A stretch of DNA of 64,000 bases from positions 95,445,608-95,509,607 of the forward strand of contig JAIOJX010000025.1 in assembly GCA_022376925.1 (NCBI GenBank), given 5' to 3'. The notes under the pieces are model-generated. The model was not told the DNA's origin, searched no databases, and saw only the letters and a program-made list of their open reading frames with translations. The translations under genes were made by a program, and so were the position numbers. This stretch comes from Tragulus kanchil (lineage: Eukaryota; Chordata; Mammalia; Artiodactyla; Tragulidae). This document shows, piece after piece, positions 1-11,175 of this stretch; position 1 is the first letter of the stretch; the number at the start of each line of letters is the position of its first letter.

Positions 1-1909
1 GCTATGAAGAATACAATAATATCTACCTCAGTAACATAAATGGATGAATGTATAGTCATACTAAATAAAGTAGACACAGAAGGAAAAACATTGTGTAATC
101 ACTTAGTACTGGAAAAGAAAACTCAAGAAAATGAATGAACACCATTAAAAATGAGAAATACACACAAAGACTACAAGAAAACTTACGCTTACCAAAGAGA
201 AAAGGTGGAGAAAAATTAGTAACTAGGAAGTGAAGAAACCTATGCACACTAATACATCTAATATAAAAATAGATCATCAACAAAATGCATGAAAAACCTG
301 TTAGGACAAAAGTGCCCAAAACTTGGCATTTGTAGATATATCAACAAAAGCCCTGTCTCTACCTATAATATAAAAGAAAAACCACACTGTGAATCAATGA
401 TTTTCTATAAAATTTAAAGTGGAATAGAGGGAAAAATAAACTAACTCTCTACTGTTCTCTAAACCCCTTTACCCCAGAGGGGACCCTGTCCCTACAGTCT
501 GGGAAGGTTCATATTCCAAAGCTGAAATATGGTGGGGCTCAAGGAAGAGGAGAGGATGTCCCAGCACCTGAGGACTCTGTGGGACCTGTATTGCTTGTTT
601 CCTCTGCGTGGAACACGTCTTCACACAGAAAAACAGATAGAGCAAAACAAAGCACAGTGTGCTCAAAGAATGGTGGAACCTATGGGCAGAAACAGAGAGG
701 AAAAGCAAGCCACTTTCCAGGTCTCCAGATGAGTCAGACTGGTCATATACTTGAAGAGTGCCTTCCTTTGAAAAGAGCCAGGGACTGCAAAGTTCATCGT
801 GGACTCACTATAAAAACAGACAGAGAGGGCTTCCCTAGTGGTTCAGTGGATAAGGGCACCGCCTTGCAATGCAAGTAGTGCCGGTTCGATCCCTGGCCTG
901 GGAAGATCCCATGTGCCACAGAGCGGCTGGACCAATATGTCCACTACTGAGCCGGAGCTCTGGAGAACATGCGCCCAGAGCCGGTGCTCTGCAGTGACAG
1001 AGGCCACTGTGATGGGAGGCCCACACAGGCCAAAGAACAAAGATGGATGAAATTAGATAAATGAAAAAGACCAATAGAAGTGGCCAAAAAAAGAAAAAAC
1101 AGGACAAACATGGAAATCAAAGAATAAGGAAAATTGGTACAGAGAGACAATATAATCTAACTAAGCTATGAAGAATACAATAATATCTACCTCAGTAACA
1201 TAAATGGATGAATGTATAGTCATACTAAATAAAGTAGACACAGAAGGAAAAACATTGTGTAATCACTTAGTACTGGAAAAGAAAACTCAAGAAAATGAAT
1301 GAACACCATTAAAAATGAGAAATACACACAAAGACTACAAGAAAACTTACGCTTACCAAAGAGAAAAGGTGGAGAAAAATTAGTAACTAGGAAGTGAAGA
1401 AACCTATGCACACTAATACATCTAATATAAAAATAGATCATCAACAAAATGCATGAAAAACCTGTTAGGACAAAAGTGCCCAAAACTTGGCATTTGTAGA
1501 TATATCAACAAAAGCCCTGTCTCTACCTATAATATAAAAGAAAAACCACACTGTGAATCAATGATTTTCTATAAAATTTAAAGTGGAATAGAGGGAAAAA
1601 TAAACTAACTCTCTACTGTTCTCTAAACCCCTTTACCCCAGAGGGGACCCTGTCCCTACAGTCTGGGAAGGTTCATATTCCAAAGCTGAAATATGGTGGG
1701 GCTCAAGGAAGAGGAGAGGATGTCCCAGCACCTGAGGACTCTGTGGGACCTGTATTGCTTGTTTCCTCTGCGTGGGAACACGTACTTCTCACACAGAAAA
1801 AACAGATAGGAGCAAAACAAAGCACAGTGTGCTCAAAGAATGGTGGAACCTATGGGCAGAAACAGAGAGGAAAAGCAAGCCACTTTCCAGGTCTCCAGAT
1901 GAGTCAGAC
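1..1909. repeat. Tandem duplication I (unit about 1165-1170 bp)
   Basis: Bases 1-739 match 1165-1909 almost exactly. The offset is 1164 at the left and 1170 at the right, because the first copy lacks several single bases between about 610 and 660. The inner junction lies near 739/740, just after a shared gagtcagac. The first unit probably starts upstream of the window. The material is AT-rich, unclassified sequence plus one SINE. The missing bases next to the junction resemble long-read homopolymer errors. Confidence 0.9.
827..1099 (+). mobile_element. CHR-like tRNA-derived SINE, long-body type
   Basis: It opens with the Pol III tRNA-like head (gggcttccctagtggttcag) and carries a B-box-like ggttcgatccctgg. 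The body with gagccggagctctgg and the tail with ccaatagaagtggcc follow, then an A-rich end. This is the basic form of the most common SINE in the window. The element is non-coding; open frames across it are chance readings. Confidence 0.9.
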
Positions 1910-2013
1910 ATTTTCTGAACCTTTTTATTTAAAAGACCTCCCATAAAAAGGACAAGCAGCTCAAACAACTCAACACCAGAAAAACAAACAATCCAATCAA
2001 AGAACGGGAAAAA

Positions 2014-2275
2014 GGGCTTCGCAGGTGGTCCAGTGGGTAAGAGTCTGCCTTGCAGTGCAAGGGGCACCAGTTTGATCCCTGGCCAGGGAAGATTCCATAT
2101 ACCACGGATCGGGGCGGGACCTGTGTATCCAATTAGGAGCCAGCGATCTGCGGCGCATGTGCCCAGAGCCAGGGCTCTGCAACGAGATTGGCCACTGCAA
2201 TGGGAGGCCCACACAGGCCAAAGAAAAAGGATGGATGAAAATAAATTTTTAAAAACCAATAAAAGAGGCCAAAAA
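2014..2275 (+). mobile_element. CHR-like SINE, long-body type (unit II copy A)
   Basis: The tRNA-like head starts gggcttcgcaggtgg. The B-box region is slightly degraded (gtttgatccctggcc). The body and the 3-prime end ccaataaaagaggcc are present. It is more diverged than the neighbouring element, so probably an older insertion. It sits only 23 bases upstream of the SINE at 2299. Confidence 0.88.
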
Positions 2276-2298
2276 GTGTTTTTCAAAACTGGGGAAAA

Positions 2299-2616
2299 GG
2301 GGCTTCCCCTGGTGGTCCAGTGGGTAAGGACAACGCCTTGCAGTGCAAGGGGTGCTGGTTCGATCCCTGGCCTGGGAAGATCCCATGTGCCACGGAGCGG
2401 CTGGAGCAATGTGTCCAATTACCGAGCCGGAGCTCTGGAGCGCATGCACCCAGAGCCGGTGCTCTGCAACGACAGACGCCACCACGATGGGAGGCCCACA
2501 GGAGCCAAAGAACAAAGACGGATGAAAACAGAGAAATGAAAGACCAATAGAAGTGGCCCGCCTGCTCCCCTCCCTCCCCAACCCGACCCCCGCCCAAAAT
2601 AAATAAATAAATAAAT
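2299..2616 (+). mobile_element. CHR-like SINE with C-rich 3-prime extension (unit II copy A)
   Basis: Same head and body as the other long-body copies. After aagtggccc it continues with about 40 bases of C-rich sequence (ctcccctccctcccc...) and then an (AAAT)n tail. Copies at 3481, 9063, 10148, 15261 and, on the minus strand, 28126 share this extension. Diagnostic changes such as cacaggagccaaag separate part of this group from the short-tailed copies. Confidence 0.88.
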
Positions 2617-3195
2617 CTTTAAGAAACTTACTAAAAAAAAAAAGAAAGAAAAAACCATGAAAAAGACCTAAACATAAATCTCCCCAAAGAAGACATACAC
2701 ATGGCTAAAAAAAGACATGAAAAGATCCTCAACACCGCTCATTATTATAGTAATGCAAATCAAAAGTACAATGAGATATCACCTGACACCAGTCAGAATG
2801 GCCATCAAATCAAACAAAAAAAAATCGGACCCTGGTCCCTACAGTCTGGGAAGGTTCATATTCCAAAGCTGAAATATGGTGGGGCTCAAGGAAGAGGAGA
2901 GGATGTCCCAGCACCTGAGGACTCTGTGGGACCTGTATTGCTTGTTTCCTCTGCGTGGGAACACGTCTTCTCACACAGAAAAAACAGATAGGAGCAAAAC
3001 AAAGCACAGTGTGCTCAAAGAATGGTGGAACCTATGGGCAGAAACAGAGAGGAAAAGCAAGCCACTTTCCAGGTCTCCAGATGAGTCAGACATTTTCTGA
3101 ACCTTTTTATTTAAAAGACCTCCCATAAAAAGGACAAGCAGCTCAAACAACTCAACACCAGAAAAACAAACAATCCAATCAAAGAACGGGAAAAA

Positions 3196-3457
3196 GGGCT
3201 TCGCAGGTGGTCCAGTGGGTAAGAGTCTGCCTTGCAGTGCAAGGGGCACCAGTTTGATCCCTGGCCAGGGAAGATTCCATATACCACGGATCGGGGCGGG
3301 ACCTGTGTATCCAATTAGGAGCCAGCGATCTGCGGCGCATGTGCCCAGAGCCAGGGCTCTGCAACGAGATTGGCCACTGCAATGGGAGGCCCACACAGGC
3401 CAAAGAAAAAGGATGGATGAAAATAAATTTTTAAAAACCAATAAAAGAGGCCAAAAA
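3196..3457 (+). mobile_element. CHR-like SINE (unit II copy B of 2014-2275)
   Basis: A duplicate of the SINE at 2014, offset 1182. It reflects the block duplication, not a separate insertion. Confidence 0.88.
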
Positions 3458-3480
3458 GTGTTTTTCAAAACTGGGGAAAA

Positions 3481-3798
3481 GGGGCTTCCCCTGGTGGTCC
3501 AGTGGGTAAGGACAACGCCTTGCAGTGCAAGGGGTGCTGGTTCGATCCCTGGCCTGGGAAGATCCCATGTGCCACGGAGCGGCTGGAGCAATGTGTCCAA
3601 TTACCGAGCCGGAGCTCTGGAGCGCATGCACCCAGAGCCGGTGCTCTGCAACGACAGACGCCACCACGATGGGAGGCCCACAGGAGCCAAAGAACAAAGA
3701 CGGATGAAAACAGAGAAATGAAAGACCAATAGAAGTGGCCCGCCTGCTCCCCTCCCTCCCCAACCCGACCCCCGCCCAAAATAAATAAATAAATAAAT
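3481..3798 (+). mobile_element. CHR-like SINE with C-rich extension (unit II copy B of 2299-2616)
   Basis: A duplicate of the SINE at 2299, offset 1182, with the same C-rich extension and (AAAT)n tail. It should not be counted as an independent insertion. Confidence 0.88.
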
Positions 3799-3836
3799 CT
3801 TTAAGAAACTTACTAAAAAAAAAAAGAAAGAAAAAA

Positions 3837-4790
3837 CCATGAAAAAGACCTAAACATAAATCTCCCCAAAGAAGACATACACATGGCTAAAAAAAGACAT
3901 GAAAAGATCCTCAACACCGCTCATTATTATAGTAATGCAAATCAAAAGTACAATGAGATATCACCTGACACCAGTCAGAATGGCCATCATCAAAAAATCT
4001 ACAAACAATAAATGCAGGAGAGGATGGGGAGAAAAGGAAACCCTCTTGCATTGCTGGTGGGATACAGCCAGTATGAGAGACAGTATGTAGATTCCTTAAG
4101 AAACTAGGAATAGAACCACCACATGACCTAGCAATACCACAATTACGCATATATCCTGAGGGAATAAAACTCAAAAATGACATATGTAACCCACCGTTCA
4201 TTGCAACACTATTTACAATACCTGGATCATGGAAACAACCTAGATGTCCATTAACAAATGAATAGATAACCAAGCTGCGGTACATATATACAATAGAATA
4301 TTTCTCAGCCATAAAAATAAATGCACTTAAGTCAGTCCTAATGAGGTGGGTGAATTTAGAACCTATTAGCCAGAGCTAAATAAGTCACAAAGAAAAAGGT
4401 AAATATTGTATCCTAACACGTTCATAAGAAATCTAGAAAGATAGCACTGATAAATGTATATGCAGAGCAGCAGTGGAGAAAGAACCATAAAGAACAGACT
4501 CAAGGACACTGTGGGGAGGAAGGACTGGGCGAGATGGAGGGAAAGAGTAACATAGAAAGGTACATTACGATATATAAAAGTGACAACAAGTGTGAATATA
4601 CTGTAAGACGAAGGGAACATACACAGAGGCTATGTAACAGCCTGGGAGAGTAGGCTGGGGAGGGAGATGGGACGGAAGGCCAAGAGGTAATGTATATACC
4701 TTTGACTAATTCGGGTTTATGTATAGCAGTGAACAACAGAATAATGTAAGTGTAAAATAAAAGAAATAATAATAATAATAAAAACAAAGA
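3837..4790 (+). mobile_element. L1 LINE 3-prime segment (ORF2 C-terminal part and 3-prime UTR)
   Basis: The sequence follows the conserved end of L1 ORF2: catcatcaaaaaatctacaa, then a stretch like ggagaaaaggaaaccctctt, then a gtacatatatacaatagaat block. A G-rich 3-prime UTR leads to an (AAT)n-rich tail near 4765-4790. Many stops and indels show it is inactive. The first part is also present at 2655-2808 through duplication II. The UTR end resembles that of the young L1 at 45461-46000. Confidence 0.8.
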
Positions 4791-4799
4791 GAAAAAAAT

Positions 4800-5044
4800 C
4801 AAAAAAGAAACAAGAAAACTACCTACACCAAGCTCCAGGTGGACACAGATCATCAACCCAATGCCAGTCCACAAGCTTCGAATCCCCTGTCCCGAAGGGC
4901 CACAAGCTTGGCAGGTGGACACAGCCCCGTGCGTCCCCTCTCTGTCCCTGTCACACAGAAAACACACGGTGCGTCAGTCATATGCCCGAGCAATCCAGAA
5001 CGTAAGGAAGGGAACGAAGATCGGCACCCCCTAAGCACGTCTAG
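4800..5044. other. Transition between L1 tail and CpG-rich block
   Basis: No gene seen. The motif aggtggacacag occurs twice (about 4838 and 4912), and acaagctt occurs twice nearby. This suggests a short diverged internal repeat at the edge of the CpG-rich block. Confidence 0.4.
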
Positions 5045-7445
5045 ACCCCTTTAGCCGGGTCCGCGTCCCCTCCCGGGGCCTGAGCGGGCCGGCACCCCCG
5101 GGCTGGCCGACCGCGGGCTCCCGGGCAGACAGGAGGGGGAGGAAGGGCCTTCCCCGCAGGCCTCCTTCAGGCCTGCCTGGCCTGCGGCCCTGGGCGCGGG
5201 ACCACGTCGGACGGACGCAGAAGGGCCGGCCAGGAGTCCGCCCAGTGCACGGGCACGCAGAGAAGGCCGGGGCCCCTGAGCCCCAGGGCGGGCACAGCCG
5301 GCCGCTGTCCAGGCCTGCGGGCCACGCCCGTCCTTCCTCCAGCGACGCTCTGAGCAGCCCGGCCGTGGGAAGGACCCCGCGGAAGGTCGAGCCGCGCCAT
5401 GCTCAGCTCACTCACTGGCGGGTCCAGACCCGGAGCCAGTCCCCAGCTGAAGACAAGCAGGCACCGCGGAAGCCACCGCCGCGCTCACTGCTGACAAGAG
5501 CCCCGGCTCGGAAACGGGGAGCAATCCACGCCAAGGCCCAAACAGGAGGCAGGGGGCACCAGGCGCACCGTGGAATCGCACGCAGGTGTCAAGAAGGGAG
5601 ACCTCACGTCGACCTCTGCACCAGGAACGGACCCCGAGAGGAGACGCCTCCAGGAAAGAAACTCAGTCGAGCAAGAGAAGCCTCGTGGCCTGATCCCCCG
5701 GCTCCGCAGGCAAGCCTCACCCTCCCAAACCGCAGCACAAAGGGGAAGCAGGTGCACTCCTGCCACCTCAGGCTTCGCCCAGGGACACGGTGGGCAAACA
5801 TGCGGACGTCAGGGGGCCCGGCACTAACGTACAGACACAGCGCGACGGGCCTGACGTGGGACCAACGGGGAGAGGAAGGCGAGGCCTCCTGCCTCCCTAA
5901 ACTGTCTCAGAAGCAAAGCTCTCTCTCAAAGCATGGCCTCCTTCGAAGTGTCCTTGAATGTCCCCTCTGGACCCAGGAAACAAGCCAAACACTGTCAAGC
6001 CCTCCTGTACCTAGACACAAGGCACACACACTAGAGGGGGAGGAGGAGGAGGAGGGCAAGTAAAACAGCCTCGCCCCCTTTGATCCCCTCCTCTGAAGTC
6101 CTTTCCTCAGGATGCAGGTGCAACGCAGGCCCCTGCAACCTAAGCAGACCCGGATCTGAAGGCGGACCTAAGGCGGATTCCGGCAGCAGGCCAGGGTGCC
6201 CCAGCACCGGAGCCCTCTCGCAGGACAGGAAGGCCCGTGCCCTCTGGCGTGGGAACCCGGTCTCCCGAGGCGCACCCGCCCGCCGGGAGCCCAGCCGATC
6301 TGGGTGAGCCCACAGCGGGACGGAGCCCCGGGGCGTAAGGGGCCGGGGCGCCAGACGGCTGTCCACGTCCCCGGGGGCTGCGGATCCTCGGGGCAGGCCT
6401 CCCGGTGGAAAACAGGGCCTCTGCTCCGAAGGACGAGCACTTCCAGGGAGCCTGACGCAGGGCTGCGGGTGGGTCTCCGCGGTGGAGGCAGGGAAGGAAG
6501 CCGGAGGGGGACCGACACTCTCCCCGCGAGCCCTCTCCCCGTCCAGGACGTTGCCCAGGACAAGCCCGGAGCTCCAGAATCCCCGAGGAGCTGCTCTCCC
6601 TGGCGCCCCGAGGCGGGCGTGGAGAAGTGCTGCCGCCTTGTGGACAGGCCGGGGAACCGCACCTGCCGGGAGCCCCCAGCCTCTGGGCTCTGAGGAGCTC
6701 CTCCATCAGGCCTGAAGGGCCGGCAAGGACACTGGCTCCCAAAACGCAGTCGGCCACAAGGAAGGGGGCGGGGCCCGGGCCTCCAGGAGAAAGGAGGGGG
6801 GCGCCAACGGGAAAGCTGGACGCGTGTCCAGAGGCCCGTCTCAGCAGGGGAGCCGGCCTCGCCGCAGGTCAAGGAAAGCAAAGGACCCGAGGTCCCAGCG
6901 GCCGGGAAGCGAAGGTGCGCGGGGGGAACCAGGAAGGAGAAGCGACGGAGCCCTGCCCCACGGGAGCCTTTCCCAGCCGTCGGGGGGCTTGGGCTTTCGA
7001 CCCCTCCGATTGCGCCGCGCTGGAGGAGGACTGTGGGAGGAGGGACGCCTCCCAGGCTGCGGGAGGCCACCGGGAGGGACCGGCGCCCCGGGCACGACCC
7101 GACCGCTGGCCTGGGGACTGGGAAGTCCAAGCCCTCAGGGGCCCGGGCCCGGCGAGCCCTGGCCTGCGCGTGTCAAGGGAGACGGCCTGCTTGGGAAACG
7201 GCCCGGGTGCGGGGTCGCTTCCCGTCCGCGCTGGATAGTTGAAACGGCCTCGGGACCCTCGGGGCCTAGGGAAGTGGAAAGCCGGGGAAAGGAAGGGCAC
7301 CCCGAGGCAGCGGAATGGCAGAAGACCTGAGGACGAAGGCAACGACGTCCAGCTCAGCCACGTGCCCGGACCCAGGTCTGACCGTTCGACAGGAAATCCA
7401 TCGCGCACAGACAGGGAGACGCGAGGGGTGACCCCCTGGCAGTGA
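5045..7445. promoter_or_regulatory. CpG-rich block of about 2.4 kb (CpG-island-like)
   Basis: Base composition changes sharply from AT-rich repeats to GC-rich sequence dense in CpG, including GC-box-like gggggcgggg near 6765. It falls back to AT-rich sequence after 7445. Long open frames exist on both strands (272 codons at 5245-6063 plus; 320 codons at 6168-7130 minus). They overlap one another and are low-complexity P/R/G/S-rich, as expected by chance in stop-poor GC-rich DNA. I recognise no protein family, SINE, LINE or known satellite. It could be a promoter CpG island, a GC-rich satellite fragment or an old retrocopy of a GC-rich first exon. Confidence 0.55.
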
Positions 7446-8140
7446 ATCACAAACCTCACCAGAGGGAACTACCACCCTAAGGCAAGAAGGACTCAAACAC
7501 TTGACTAATTTTTGCTTACCACAGGGAGATGTTTGTGTGGTCGGAGATAGGAAAATTTAAATGGTTGCATAACGCATAAACCCATGTCGAGGTGAGCATT
7601 GATCATAAACCAAATCCTAGTCAATATGCTCTATGATCTGGATATGTAATGATTTGATTCTACTTAAGAAATATATTCGAATTTATTATGTTAAATAGGA
7701 ATCAAGGTATATTTCAGATGAAGTAAGTAGATATGCAATTAGATTGAGACATGGATAAAAGAGAGAGACAAATTTTTCTGGAAAATGTTATGTTGAAGGT
7801 AATTATTGTATCCTAACCCAATTTAGGAATAGAACTGACAGACATAGGTAGTACTTTATAAAAGAGTGAAATAAATAATGTACGAAACTTACAGCTGAAA
7901 AATTCCATAATCGTGAATGAAACCCACCCACCCACATTCCAGAGGGAAACCACAGTATATTTCTTGATGCAGAAAAACAGATCACTCATTGAGACTACAC
8001 AGTAGTGAAAATCACCAATCATGTAGAAAATGAATTAAGACAATTTGTAAAGGGAACTTTGAGAGAGCATCAAGAATATTACCATGAGCATCATAGGTGT
8101 CTCAGACAGAAGAGGATAGAGAAAATGAGAGACATTATTG
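7446..8140. other. AT-rich stretch without recognisable gene
   Basis: No tRNA, SINE head or coding frame seen. Composition matches the degenerate L1-derived sequence that follows, but similarity is too weak to call. Confidence 0.4.
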
Positions 8141-8520
8141 AACGTTATAGTAACTGATAACTTTCCCAACCTTGGTAAGGCCACGGACATTCAGATCCTA
8201 GACAGAGTCCCAAAGAAGATGAAGATAAACAGTGCCACACCAAAACTTTATAGTGTCAAAGTAAAGGTAAATTAGGATCGTCAAATCAGTGAAATGAACC
8301 AACTAATTATGTTGAAGATATCAATATTCTCATAAGGTGAATAGTTGACTTTTCAGTAGACTTCGCAAACAAGATTGAAAAGACAGAATATAATCAGTGG
8401 GCTAAAAGGAAAATGCCTACAAGAAAAATACTTTACCAGTAAGATTACAATTCAAAATTGAAGGATAGATCAAGAGTTCCCCAGACTAGTAAATGCTATC
8501 TGAATTAATGACTAATAATT
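8140..8520 (+). mobile_element. Degenerate L1/HAL1-like remnant
   Basis: Phrases such as aactttcccaaccttggtaa, gagtcccaaa and ctcataaggtgaatagttga follow the order of a conserved segment of old mammalian L1/HAL1 elements. Part of it (from 8366) is repeated at 9452 by duplication III. Confidence 0.5.
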
Positions 8521-8573
8521 AAGTAACCTTATAATGTTCAAGGAATTTACTTATGCTTAAGACACATGTCTGT

Positions 8574-8790
8574 GTTTCCCATGTGTCTGTGGTAATAGAA
8601 TCTGCCTGCCAATCTAGGGGCCACAAGAGAAGCAGAGTCAATCCCTGGGTCAGGAAAATACTCTGGAGAAGGAAGTGGCAACCCATACCAGGATTCTTGC
8701 CTGGGAAATCCCATTGACAGAGGAGTCTGGCAGGTTACATTTCATACGGTCACAGAGAGTTGGACATGACTGAGAGACTAAGCATGCATG
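8574..8790 (+). mobile_element. Bov-tA SINE (unit III copy A)
   Basis: A diverged tRNA-like head (gtttcccatgtgtctgtgg) with agaatctgcctgcc is followed by the Bov-A body: tggagaaggaagtggcaacc, gattcttgcctggg, and a terminal gttggacatgactgag. This is a ruminant-specific SINE type. Confidence 0.85.
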
Positions 8791-8944
8791 GAAAAGAAAT
8801 GTCACTAATTATTAACGCTAAAACACAGGATAGTAAAAATCTCACTGGAAAAGTTATCCTGATAGTAAGGGTAGTAGATCAAACACTTATTAATCTTCCA
8901 TAAAGAATAAAAGTAGCATGTTTTTGAAAAAGAGAAGGCCCGAG

Positions 8945-9050
8945 ATTTCCTTGGTTGTCCAGTGGTTAAGATTCCATGCTCCTAACGTATGAGACACTGG
9001 TTCTGTCCTTGGTTGGGGAACTAAGATCCCGATAGCCTTAAAGAAAAGAA
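8945..9050 (+). mobile_element. CHR-2 SINE, short type (unit III copy A)
   Basis: Head atttccttggttgtccagtg, B-box-like ttctgtccttggttgggg, then ctaagatccc and an A/G tail. It is immediately followed by a later SINE at 9063, so the two are stacked. The sequence ggcccgag before it and gacccgag after it look like its target-site duplication. Confidence 0.8.
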
Positions 9051-9062
9051 AAGACCCGAGTG

Positions 9063-9368
9063 GGGCTTCCCCTGGTGGTCCACTGGGTAAGGACACTGCC
9101 TTGCAGTGCAAGGGGCGCCGGTTTGATCCCTGGCCTGGGAAGATCCCACGTGCCACGGAGTGGCTGGACCGATGTGTCCAATTACCAAGCCAGAGCTCTG
9201 GAGCACATGTGCCCAGAACTGGCACTCTGCAACGACAGAAGCCACCGCGATGGGAGGCCCACAGGAGCCAAAGAACAAAGATGGATGAAAATGGAGAAAT
9301 GAAAGACCAATAAAAGTGGCCCGCCCGCCCCCCTCCCCCCCCCAACCGTCCCCCCCCCAAAAAAAAAA
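9063..9368 (+). mobile_element. CHR-like SINE with C-rich extension and 9-bp TSD (unit III copy A)
   Basis: It is flanked by a perfect 9-bp direct repeat, acccgagtg (9054-9062 and 9369-9377). The tail of this copy is C-homopolymer-rich and appears corrupted compared with the second copy. It inserted at the 3-prime edge of the older CHR-2 at 8945. Confidence 0.9.
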
Positions 9369-9658
9369 ACCCGAGTGAATCATAAATCAAAGAGATAGAG
9401 TTACAAAGGCATCACAGAAATTCAATGTATCATAAGAGTTTGCTATTAATACAAACAAGATTGAAAAGACAGAATAATCAGTGGGCTAAAAGGAAAATGC
9501 CTACAAGAAAAATACTTTACCAGTAAGATTACAATTCAAAATTGAAGGATAGATCAAGAGTTCCCCAGACTAGTAAATGCTATCTGAATTAATGACTAAT
9601 AATTAAGTAACCTTATAATGTTCAAGGAATTTACTTATGCTTAAGACACATGTCTGTG

Positions 9659-9875
9659 TTTCCCATGTGTCTGTGGTAATAGAATCTGCCTGCCAATCTA
9701 GGGGCCACAAGAGAAGCAGAGTCAATCCCTGGGTCAGGAAAATACTCTGGAGAAGGAAGTGGCAACCCATACCAGGATTCTTGCCTGGGAAATCCCATTG
9801 ACAGAGGAGTCTGGCAGGTTACATTTCATACGGTCACAGAGAGTTGGACATGACTGAGAGACTAAGCATGCATGG
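9659..9875 (+). mobile_element. Bov-tA SINE (unit III copy B)
   Basis: A duplicate of 8574-8790 at offset 1085; not an independent insertion. Confidence 0.85.
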
Positions 9876-10028
9876 AAAAGAAATGTCACTAATTATTAAC
9901 GCTAAAACACAGGATAGTAAAAATCTCACTGGAAAAGTTATCCTGATAGTAAGGGTAGTAGATCAAACACTTATTAATCTTCCATAAAGAATAAAAGTAG
10001 CATGTTTTTGAAAAAGAGAAGGCCCGAG

Positions 10029-10135
10029 ATTTCCTTGGTTGTCCAGTGGTTAAGATTCCATGCTCCTAACGTATGAGACACTGGTTCTGTCCTTGGTTGG
10101 GGAACTAAGATCCCGCATAGCCTTAAAGAAAAGAA
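10029..10135 (+). mobile_element. CHR-2 SINE, short type (unit III copy B)
   Basis: A duplicate of 8945-9050. This copy has one extra base (gatcccgcatag against gatcccgatag), which fits a deletion error in the first copy. Confidence 0.8.
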
Positions 10136-10147
10136 AAGACCCGAGTG

Positions 10148-10453
10148 GGGCTTCCCCTGGTGGTCCACTGGGTAAGGACACTGCCTTGCAGTGCAAGGGG
10201 CGCCGGTTTGATCCCTGGCCTGGGAAGATCCCACGTGCCACGGAGTGGCTGGACCGATGTGTCCAATTACCAAGCCAGAGCTCTGGAGCACATGTGCCCA
10301 GAACTGGCACTCTGCAACGACAGAAGCCACCGCGATGGGAGGCCCACAGGAGCCAAAGAACAAAGATGGATGAAAATGGAGAAATGAAAGACCAATAAAA
10401 GTGGCCCGCCCGCTCCCCTCCCTCCCCAACCCGACCCCCGCCCAAAAAAAAAA
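10148..10453 (+). mobile_element. CHR-like SINE with C-rich extension (unit III copy B)
   Basis: A duplicate of 9063-9368 with a clean extension (ctcccctccctccccaaccc), again closed by acccgagtg at 10454-10462. It matches the extension of the SINE at 2299 better than the first copy does. Confidence 0.9.
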
Positions 10454-11175
10454 ACCCGAGTGAATCATAAATCAAAGAGATAGAGTTACAAAAGGCATCA
10501 CAGAAATTCAATGTATCATAAGAGTTTGCTATTAATACAAACAATCATACACCAACAAATTAAATAAACTAAAATAAGTAGATAAATTCCTAGGAATGTA
10601 AGTCTTCCAAGATTGAGTTAGGAATAAATTTTAAAATCTAAACAGATCAATTACTTGAAATGAAATTGAATCAGTAATTAAAAAACCTCCCAACAAACAA
10701 CAGTCCAGGGCCAGGTGACTTCACTAATAAATTCCATCAAATATTTAAAGGAAAGTTATTAATAGCATCTGTCCTTCTCAGACTATACAAAAAACTGAAG
10801 AAAGAGTGTTTCCAAACCTATCCTGAGGCCATCATCATCCATATATGAAAACCAGGTAAAGACACTACCAAAAAGGTAAATTACAGGCAAATACTTCTGA
10901 CGAAAATATCCTCAGCAAGAGTTTAGTAAACCAAAGTCAATACATTAAAAAGAACTGTAGACCATGATTGAATGGGAGTTTATCTCAGCAATGTGAGAAT
11001 GAGTCCATAATCAATTAATCAGTCCCCCAGATCAGCACAACAAAGGACAAAATCGTATGATCATGTTCATACCTCCAGCAAAAGCATTTAGCAAAATTTC
11101 ACAAAATTCAAAATCTGATTACAAAAATTCTTAACAAAGTTGATATAGACACAACTTACCTTTTATAATAAAGAT

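Larger units (their letters stand above)
1643..3990. repeat. Tandem duplication II (unit about 1182 bp)
   Basis: Bases 1643-2808 recur at 2826-3990 with an offset of 1182-1183. The first copy ends in a garbled A-rich stretch (2809-2825), where the second copy reads on as regular L1 sequence. The second copy starts with small indels relative to the first. Each unit holds two SINEs and the start of an L1 3-prime segment. It overlaps duplication I, so 1643-1909 is present three times in part. Confidence 0.9.
8366..10543. repeat. Tandem duplication III (unit about 1085 bp)
   Basis: 8366-9456 recurs at 9452-10543. The two ends share a 7-base microhomology, caaacaa. Differences cluster near the junction: the end of the first copy has a corrupted C-rich SINE tail (9330-9360), and the start of the second lacks two bases (gacagaataatcag against gacagaatataatcag). 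Confidence 0.92.

Noticed and set aside
2033..2539. A 168-codon open frame, with similar frames at many other sites (for example 3215, 8890, 10050)
   Set aside because: They are translations of CHR-like SINEs in various frames and strands. Similar peptides recur because the SINE recurs, not because a protein is conserved.
5245..6063. 272-codon open frame in the CpG-rich block
   Set aside because: It is overlapped by long frames on other frames and the opposite strand, is low-complexity P/R/G-rich, and has no domain. This is expected from stop-poor GC-rich DNA.
6168..7130. 320-codon minus-strand open frame, the longest in the window
   Set aside because: Same reasons as above. It competes with plus-strand frames (6627-7238, 6824-7330) and has no recognisable motif or splice context.
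9063..9200. Additional tRNA genes suggested by B-box-like ggttcgatccctgg
   Set aside because: These are SINE heads. The cloverleaf does not close (no matching acceptor and anticodon stems) and a SINE body follows.
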